Shown: piece after piece, positions 57,301 to 64,000 of the stretch | Layout of the letters: each line of letters begins with the position of its first letter | Numbering within the stretch: position 1 is the stretch's first letter | Assembly: GCA_021018995.1 (NCBI GenBank) | Contig: CM037585.1 | Coordinates: 85,412,646-85,476,645 of the forward strand | Length of the DNA: 64,000 nt | Source: Chloranthus sessilifolius | Lineage: Eukaryota > Streptophyta > Magnoliopsida > Chloranthales > Chloranthaceae | Direction of reading: 5' to 3' | The notes under the pieces: generated by a model | Seen by the model: the letters and a program-made list of their open reading frames with translations, nothing else | Told to the model about the DNA's origin: nothing | Databases searched by the model: none | Made by a program: the position numbers and the translations under genes

Positions 57301-58499
57301 CCAACCACAACCAAGCAACACCAGCTTAGGTCACCACCGTAGACCTCTCCGGTCGATTCCCCTTCCAACCTTCCACCTTAATCACTCGCATTCAATCATC
57401 TGCTACTTCTGCCACACCAGTGAGAGCTCCTTCACCTCCGCATCCCTCGGCCTTGATAACTCGCATCGCCTCGCCGAATCCACCTCCTTATCCAAAATTC
57501 ACTCAGATACGAGTCCATTCCTTTAGGGCCAGGAGACCATTCCTTCGTAGTCACCCATCAAAGCCTTCAACCCCTCTAAATTTTGAACCAACACCATTAC
57601 CGCTCCCTTTGTCCGATTCTGAACCCGAGTATGGAGATCACGTTCTTCAAACTATAGCCCAAATTGCTGCATGGGTAGAAAGTGTCACCCGAAAGATTCC
57701 AAACCCAGAAGACAGGACAAAGACTGAGTGTTTGCTAAACATAAAAGAAAGTGAGTGAGAAGAACACCCCGACTCGTACGTGACACCGGTCTCTGCCTTC
57801 CCAGGAGAAGAGGAACCTTTCACCCCTCCAAATCTCGAACTAACGCCATTACTGCTCCATTTGTCCGATTCTGAACCCGAGTATGGAGATTATGTTCTCC
57901 AAACTGCGGCCCAAATTGCTGCATGAGTAGAAAGTTTCACCCAAAAAACTCTAAGCCAAGACAATAAAATAACCACCGAGTGTTCGCTGAATCTAGAAGA
58001 AAGTGAGCTAGAAGAATATCCTGACCTGTGTGAGACACTAGTGTCTGCTTTCCTAGAAGAGGAAGATTACACACAGTACCTCTCACCTTGGAGTGGCACC
58101 ATTCAGGTACATGTTCTAACCTCGAATTTCACCCATTTTACAAATACATTCGCGTTAAGCCATGTCGGGTTCGATCAACAACTGACTTACCCGATTCTTA
58201 AATCAGGAACCAATTACCTACATCCACTTTTTCCTCGAAATAATGATATCACGAATGCATAATCACCAGAGGGTAATGTGAGAGAAACAGAAGTTAACTT
58301 ACCTCTCCCACCTCACATCATCCCTCCACCAATTCCTGCACCTCAACCATTCTAACCACCCATACCTAAGGCCCATCGACCAGGCAAAGAAACTGCGCTA
58401 GAGCTAGGGTAAGAATACGACCTTCTGCGGCATCTCCAGAAGATCCCGACCCAGATATCCATACTAGAACTCACCAAAAAATCACCTGACCATCACCGG
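57301..58499 (+). pseudogene. Gag-pol linker with tandem duplication (element F)
   Basis: Pro/Ser-rich segment without an enzyme pattern. It contains two head-to-tail copies of an 84-codon segment (about 57570-57821 and 57822-58073) with repeated words such as GTCCGATTCTGAACCCGAG. Element C has one copy. Confidence 0.7.
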
Positions 58500-59400
58500 T
58501 TGTTGATAAGGACACTTGAAGACACACAAGTGGATGAGGATGCGACCCTAGATGAGCTTCATCAAATCACCTCGGTCATGGCGCAACCTCCGGTGCTCAC
58601 TTTTACAAATGCAGACATGCTTAAAGAGTCACTCCGCGGGAGTGCGGCCCTCATATATCTTACGGTCATAATTATAGGATTCTCCGTACCACACGCACTG
58701 GTTAACACAGGAGCAGGACTTAACATCTACCCTCTCACCAAGTTAAAAATGCTCGAATACATGGAGCAGGATGTCAGGCCCTCTGCACTATCACTCATAG
58801 CTTATGATGGGTTGCATCGCTTTGTGAAAGGAACTATCAAGCTACAGGTTTGCCTCGGACCTGCAACGAAAGACGTTACCTTCCATGTTTCTGATTCTGC
58901 TAGTACGTACAACCTCATTCTACGAAGAAAATGGCTAGAGTCAATGAAGGCCGTCGCATCCACATACCATCAATGCGTCAAATTCTCATACGAGGACTCC
59001 ATCGTCCATATATACACTTATGTACCCCTCTAGGAGATGGATACTGATTACGCAGCGAGCATACCAACCGTTCACGATTATGTGTTGAACATAGGTTATA
59101 TTCAAAAGATTTGAATCCCTGATGAGACAACCATTGCAAAAGTCCGTCCCCCTACCCGTCCTAGTTTTCCCCCAATGCATCGACAAAAATTAATGAGGAG
59201 AGAAGTTGGCTCAGACCTCGCCAAACTCTATGCCATTAACCCTATCGCGATGAAAGGGTGGAACCTTATGTACCAACTTGGATATGTTCCCCACACCGGA
59301 TTCGGTAAAAAAAAGCAAGGTCGTGTAAGACCCGTTGTCCCAACGCAAATACATAAGCACACAGGGTTAGGTTACCAATCGGACGGTCCGCAAGCCGACT
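58500..59400 (+). pseudogene. Protease and G-patch-like region (element F)
   Basis: Retropepsin-type region (GFSVPHALVNTGAGLNIYPL near 58680-58740, IKLQVCLGPATKDVTFHV near 58840, YNLIL near 58910). About 59260-59390 shows MYQLGYVPHTGFGKKKQGRVRPV then HTGLGYQSDGP, a Gly-rich G-patch-like pattern; G-patch segments follow protease in several retroelements and bind nucleic acid. Matches element C at 33200-33960. Broken. Confidence 0.75.
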
Positions 59401-59468
59401 TGTCCCCTACCTCACCAAAATAGTCTCTATATGACCACTTCTCTTATGGGACCACTGAGAGAGCAGAT

Positions 59469-60540
59469 GTGCCAAAACATAAGGAAGTGTCCTTCACTAG
59501 ATCCCAAGAAGTGGAAATTGAGCGAATGACTAAAGCGTTCAATGATTTAACCAATTTAAACAATGATATTGATAAACCGCTTGAAGGAGTCAAGCCCATA
59601 TTCGACACTAAGGAATTTACAGAAGTGAGGAGAGAAGAATTTCCAGAACTCGACTCACGAGTAGAAGATTGGGAATCCACTGACGATGAAGATTTTCACA
59701 TAGCAGCCTTGCAAGATAGTGAAGAGCACTTACGCTTAATATGGGAAAAAGATGACACTCCACAAGAAAATACTAACTTGTATAGCATCCGCCTCGGCCT
59801 TGGCCTTGAGGGATGGGAATGCCCTTGGGACTACACTTGTCTCGCTTACCCATACCAACCCCGTTGTAGGGCATGCGCCAGCATATTAGAGCGCTTCACT
59901 AGTTGGACCCGATACTCTACGATAGAAGAATCGGATCACTCCAACCTTGTGACTACCGACACAAGAAATGACCTACTGACACAAGAAGCAAAAATTCCCA
60001 ACAGTCATCTGGTTAACCTAGGGGGAAACACCCACATCGCCCTCATAGAATCTAAAGAGGAACTTGTACTAGACACTTCTACATCCCAGATTCGCCACAA
60101 CTCTAAATATTTTGGAAATCTCTAGAGGAAGAGTGGCAACCTCCCCCGAGTGATGACGAGGATTACTGTATAGACCACCAGGCACTCGAGTTAGCGGAGC
60201 GAGCAAATCTAGGACTTCAAGCACTATCAGATCAAGAAGACGAATTCGATATCATCTTCAACTCTAACCTAGAAGGTTAAGAATGTCCTTGGGGATTCCC
60301 TGCATTCTTCACCATTGTCAACCTGGTTGCCGAGCATGCGCGCTCATCCTAACATATTATGAAGAGCAAGAAAAAGAACTCGCTACCCCTGAGGATCCTT
60401 TGAGAGATCCCCCTCGATGGGAAGAACAACATTATTACAGCCCGAGGATGATAATTCCATCGACTACAATCTTCAGAGCTTCTTCGAAGAAGAGGCGATC
60501 AATGTGGCAGAAGAAGTCTAAGCGTTAGTGTCGCTGTCAC
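59469..60540 (+). pseudogene. Acidic linker with two Cys modules (element F)
   Basis: Acidic region followed by two Cys modules: GWECPWDYTCLAYPYQPRC then RACASILERF (about 59810-59910), and GIPCILHHCQPGCRACALIL (about 60290-60355). The spacing is C-x7-10-C-x2-C. The copies in element C (34395-34470, 34855-34940) match. Position is between protease and reverse transcriptase. No named family recognised; a metal-binding role is only a guess. Confidence 0.55.
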
Positions 60541-61260
60541 CGCAACGCTCATTCAAAAGATCTCATCAGATGAGGACTCCAAAAAAAAATGCCAAATTCG
60601 CAACAACTCTGCATTTCTCGAAGAATTGCCCGAACGGCTCCAGCACCCGTCTCGCTCCCTCGACTAGCGAAAGCAATTCTCTCGGTGCCCCTTGAGGCGA
60701 CCGACCCTGTAGCATATTTATTATCAAAAATAAAAAAAATAGAAAAAATAGAAAACCCTAAAAATTTAAAAATACAAAATCTAAAAATATCAGAAAACCC
60801 CAGAAAAGAAAGGGAACTCTTCGTCCCGAACCAAATTTGTGGCCAACAAGAAGACTTTTCTCCTAAGGTTTCTATCTCATTCCTGCACAAGGACGTAAAG
60901 CATCCCGGCTAAACAATAAGCCAGTGATCATCACTAGACGAGATACTTTGTGACTTTGAGAGAAGAATCAATAATCTTGACCTTCACCTTACCAGAAATC
61001 TCTCAATCATAGATTATACCGATGAAGGGCTACCTTTCGTAAACTCAGATCCCCAGTGTAGCAATTTCACAGTATACGAACTCACTGAGGACGAAGAAAG
61101 AACACCAGTTGCCGAGGAGGCACTGAACTTCCAATGGGTTATCAAGCATTTCGATGAGCAAACCCAAGCTACAGCGGAACCCACGGAAGAACTTAACTTT
61201 GGCACTGAAGATAAACCCAAAAAGCTATTGATTAGCGCAACGCTCAACTCCAAGGAACAC
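60541..61260 (+). other. Linker before reverse transcriptase (element F)
   Basis: Broken coding-type sequence matching 35109-35800 of element C: a basic patch, a Lys/Ile/Asn-rich stretch (60720-60800) and an acidic end. No domain recognised. Confidence 0.55.
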
Positions 61261-62190
61261 CAACAAATTGCATAAGTCCTGCAAGAACACCTTGATTCCT
61301 TCGCATGGTCCTATGAGGACATGACCGGTTTAGACCCATGTTTAGTAGAACATCACCTCGACTTAAAACCCGATGCAAAGCTTGTTAAGCAGAAGCTCCG
61401 CAGGATGCACTCACAAACCGCCCTCCAAGTTAAAGAGGAACTTGACAACTTATACAAAGCCAAATTAATCTTAGTCGTTCTTTACCCTAAGTGGGTCACC
61501 AACATAGTACCTGTCACCAAGAAAGATGGCAGAGTATGGATTTGCATCGACTTTTGAAACCTCAACCAGGCATGCTCAAAAGATGACTTCCCAATTCCAC
61601 ACATTGACACTCTAGTTGACAACACCGCTGGGCATGAGATCCTATCTTTTATGGACGGTTTCTCTGGATATAATCAGATCAAATTAGCAGAGTCCGGCCA
61701 AGAAAAGACTTCCTTCAACACACCATGGGGAACATGCTGTTACGTCGTTATGCCTTTTGGGCTCAAGAACACAAGAGCCACGTATCAATGCGCCATGATA
61801 GCTATCTTTCACGACATGATGCATAAGTGTATAGAAGTCTATGTCAATGACATATTAGTGAAGTCCCAAACGCGAGTAGGACATGTTGAAGTGCTCCGAA
61901 TGGTGTTACAAAGAGCTAAGAAATATCAGCTAAAAATGAGCCTAAAGAAATGTGTCTTCGGGGTCACTTTCAAAAAATTACTTGGTTTCATAGTTAGCAA
62001 GCGAGAGATCGAAGTTGACCTCGCAAAAGTCAGAGCCATCCTTGAGATGTCACCTCCTAGTAATATCAAAGAGTTACGAGGCCTGATAAGAAGATTGCAA
62101 TTCATCAGAAGATTTATCTCCCAGCATTCGGATATATGCATTCCTTTCTACAAACTACTTAAAGGAGGAACTGAGAACAAAAGGAATGAT
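61261..62190 (+). pseudogene. Reverse transcriptase remnant (element F)
   Basis: RT blocks in order: VEHHLDLKPDAKLVKQKLRR near 61350, YPKWVTNIVPVTKKDGRVWIC near 61490, FMDGFSGYNQIKLAESGQEK near 61650, MPFGLKNTRATYQ near 61750, and GFIVSKREIEVDLAK near 61985, with the connection region FIRRFISQHSDIC after it. Matches element C at 35880-36720. Fossil. Confidence 0.85.
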
Positions 62191-62289
62191 CAGTGTCAAC
62201 AAGTCTTCAACAAGATCAAGAAGTACCTCCTTAACCGCCAATACTATCATGACCAGTCCCTGGAAGACTGCTAATTCTATACCTCTCAG

Positions 62290-63000
62290 CGAACGACAAA
62301 GCAATGGGAGTAATTCTGGGATAATATAAAGAAGATGGTAAGAGAGAGAAGGCTATCTACTATCTTAGTAGGATGATGGTCGAATACAAACGAAAATATA
62401 CTTCAATGGAAAAGACTTGTCTCACATTAGTGTGGGCCTCTACCAAATTACGGCACTACTTTGGAGCACATAAAATACTAGTACTAGCCCAAATGGACCC
62501 TCTGAAGTACGTATTTGAAAAGCCCATAATATCAGAAAAGATCGCTCGCTGGCATATGCTCCTGCAGGAATTCGATATCACTTACATCACACAGAAATCG
62601 ATTAAAGGGCAACCAGTCGCCGATTACCTCGCAGATCTCCCACTATCGGGTAATGAGCCTATGCATGCGGATTTCCCTGATGATGACCTACTAACGATTC
62701 ATAACGAAGAGCCCGACAAGACCTCATGGATCCTTTACTTCGACGATACTCTAAATCACAAAGGAAAAGGCATCGAGATACTCCTCCTAAGCCCAGAAGG
62801 AGTTGTCATACCTAAGGCTTTTCAACTAGATTTTCCTGTCACTAACAATATCACAGAATACGAAGCCTTTATAGATGGACTACCAGCAGCACTATAATTA
62901 GGTATTAAACAGTTAAAAACCATTGGTGATTCCAAACTAGTAATTTCACAAGTCATAGGAGAAGGGAAAATTAAGGAAATGAGACTAATGGCATACCTAA
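62290..63000 (+). pseudogene. RNase H plus second (archaeal-type) RNase H remnants (element F)
   Basis: First RNase H about 62320-62640 (MMVEYKRKYTSMEKTCLTLV, then VADYLADLPLSG). Second about 62720-63000 (WILYFDDTLNHKGKGIEILL, then VTNNITEYEAFIDGLPAAL). Two RNase H regions in tandem are a hallmark of Tat/Ogre elements. Confidence 0.85.
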
Positions 63001-63019
63001 AAACCACTCAATATTTGGT

Positions 63020-63770
63020 AATGAAATTTGAAAGAATCACTTTCAACACTCACAAAGTTTATTGTTATCACCAGGTTTGGAGTACCCAAGTTGTTTGTCA
63101 CCGACAACAGACCACAGTTTATCGTAGAGAAGACGGAGAAGTTATACAAGAAATTAGGTATTGATCTATGCCACTCATCACCGTTCTACCCTAAAGGTAA
63201 TGGACAGGCAGAAGCTACGAACAAAATATTGATTCGAATCCTAAAATGCATAGTATAAACAAGCAATGGAGCCGACTGGCCTGAACGACTACCAGAAACA
63301 CTCTGGGCCTATAGGACCTCTATTCGTACGGCCACTGGCTAAATTCCCTACCTCCTTACCTACAGGATGGAGGCAATCCTACCATATGAAATATAGGTAC
63401 CATCCTTACGAATTCAACTCCATGATGAGCTATCTTTAGAAGAGAGGAGAATTGCCCCACTCAAGCAGCTAGAGCAACTCGATGAAACACGTCTAAGGCT
63501 AGATGATCACGCTCAGGTATATCAGAGGAGAGTGGCCAAGGCTTATGATAAGAAAGTCCTTGAACGAACCATTAATATCAGAGAATTAGTTTTGAAGAAA
63601 ATCATGTCTTTCAAGCACACCCATCCGAAAGGAAAACTGAAACTGAACTAGGAAGGCCCAAATGTCATAACAACCGCATACCCTGGAAATGCTTACAAAC
63701 CAATGAACCGAGATGGGGAAGAACTCCTTAGCCCTTGGAACGCCATGTACCTTAGAAAATATTACCCTTA
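63020..63770 (+). pseudogene. Integrase remnant (element F)
   Basis: Core blocks GVPKLFVTDNRPQFIVEK and CHSSPFYPKGNGQAEATNK (about 63080-63220), an RTSIRTATG block near 63320, and a PWNAMYLRKYYP end near 63735-63770. No chromodomain. Matches the later part of integrase in element C. Fossil. Confidence 0.8.
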
Positions 63771-64000
63771 ACCCGGTGATCGTCACATCCCATGGTTAAA
63801 TACTTATACTTATCACTCCCATAGTCGTCACGACCCATTCATTGATCGTACGCCTTCAATTCTCCTAATATCCTTAAGACCTCTGATTTATTGCCCACCT
63901 TTTCTCACTCAGGCAATCTGATTAAAGGACTAGTGACCTATCTAACCGCTTTTAAAAGCATAAGTAACACCCGATCCGCATTTCTCTTCCCCCGCCATTG
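63771..64000 (+). other. 3' non-coding region of element F, cut by window edge
   Basis: Collinear with 38986-39215 of element C. No gene seen. Confidence 0.7.

Larger units (their letters stand above)
40895..64000 (+). mobile_element. Element F: Tat-type element, 5' LTR split by element E, right end outside window
   Basis: Plus-strand element of the same family as C. The 5' LTR is 40895-41662 plus 53527-55394. A primer-type site lies at 55398-55415, gag from about 55650, protease near 58500-59033, a G-patch-like segment, the Cys-module linker, reverse transcriptase, two RNase H regions and integrase to about 63770, then 3' non-coding sequence to the edge. The TGTAGACACC...CCAACA LTR ends, the TGGCGAT-type primer site and the second RNase H support the Tat/Ogre group. 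Well over ten breaks. Older than the element E insertion it contains. Confidence 0.8.

Noticed and set aside
1-64000. Host genes, LINEs, SINEs, DNA transposons or Helitrons
   Set aside because: I looked for intron-exon style coding, endonuclease/RT of LINE type, poly-A tailed short elements, and terminal inverted repeats with transposase and saw none that could be supported.

Overview
This is a plant nuclear repeat region, almost certainly from a large dicot-type genome. No host gene, tRNA, rRNA, CRISPR array or bacterial-type operon is seen. Nearly every base belongs to one of seven Ty3/gypsy LTR retrotransposons or fragments, stacked and nested in one another. Plant lineages are recognised from primer-binding sites (PBS: tRNA-Asp in the Athila group, tRNA-iMet in the Tekay/Del chromoviruses, a TGGCGAT-type site in the Tat group), from gag and pol domains, and from LTR architecture. 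All elements are treated as fossils; most carry many breaks.

Layout, left to right. 1-1735: part of an Athila-type LTR in reverse orientation. 1736-7783 (element D): decayed Tekay/Del chromovirus, plus strand, whose two LTRs agree only over their last ~600 bp. 7784-13005 (element B): 3' half of an Athila-type element (env-like tail, 3' non-coding region, polypurine tract, partial 3' LTR). 13006-31301 (element A): Athila-type element with two ~2,533 bp LTRs, a tRNA-Asp PBS, gag and a long env-like region, but no recognisable pol. Nested in A is element G (23774-28586, minus strand, target duplication GGGTG), a small Athila derivative carrying a large inverted duplication. 31302-40894 (element C): internal region of a Tat-type element. 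40895-64000 (element F): second Tat-type copy, whose 5' LTR is split by element E and which runs off the right edge. 41663-53521 (element E): Tekay chromovirus, minus strand, with ~2.25 kb LTRs and an intact target duplication AAAGC.

The point of most interest is a single uninterrupted ~438-codon reading frame on the minus strand at 44312-45628, in the env position of element E. It has its own promoter-like upstream region (TATA box plus seven copies of the CTCGAGCG word that also fills E's LTR). Its core resembles the plant 'putative transposon protein' domain that also occupies the env position in the Athila elements A and G. A comparable promoter-like segment lies upstream of the env-like region of A. 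Together these suggest that a 3' ORF with its own LTR-like promoter is a shared feature of otherwise different retrotransposon lineages here.

Relative age from nesting: G is younger than A, and E is younger than F. A and E have closely similar LTR pairs (a few per cent apart by eye, not measured) and are the youngest large insertions. D, B, C and F are older and more decayed.
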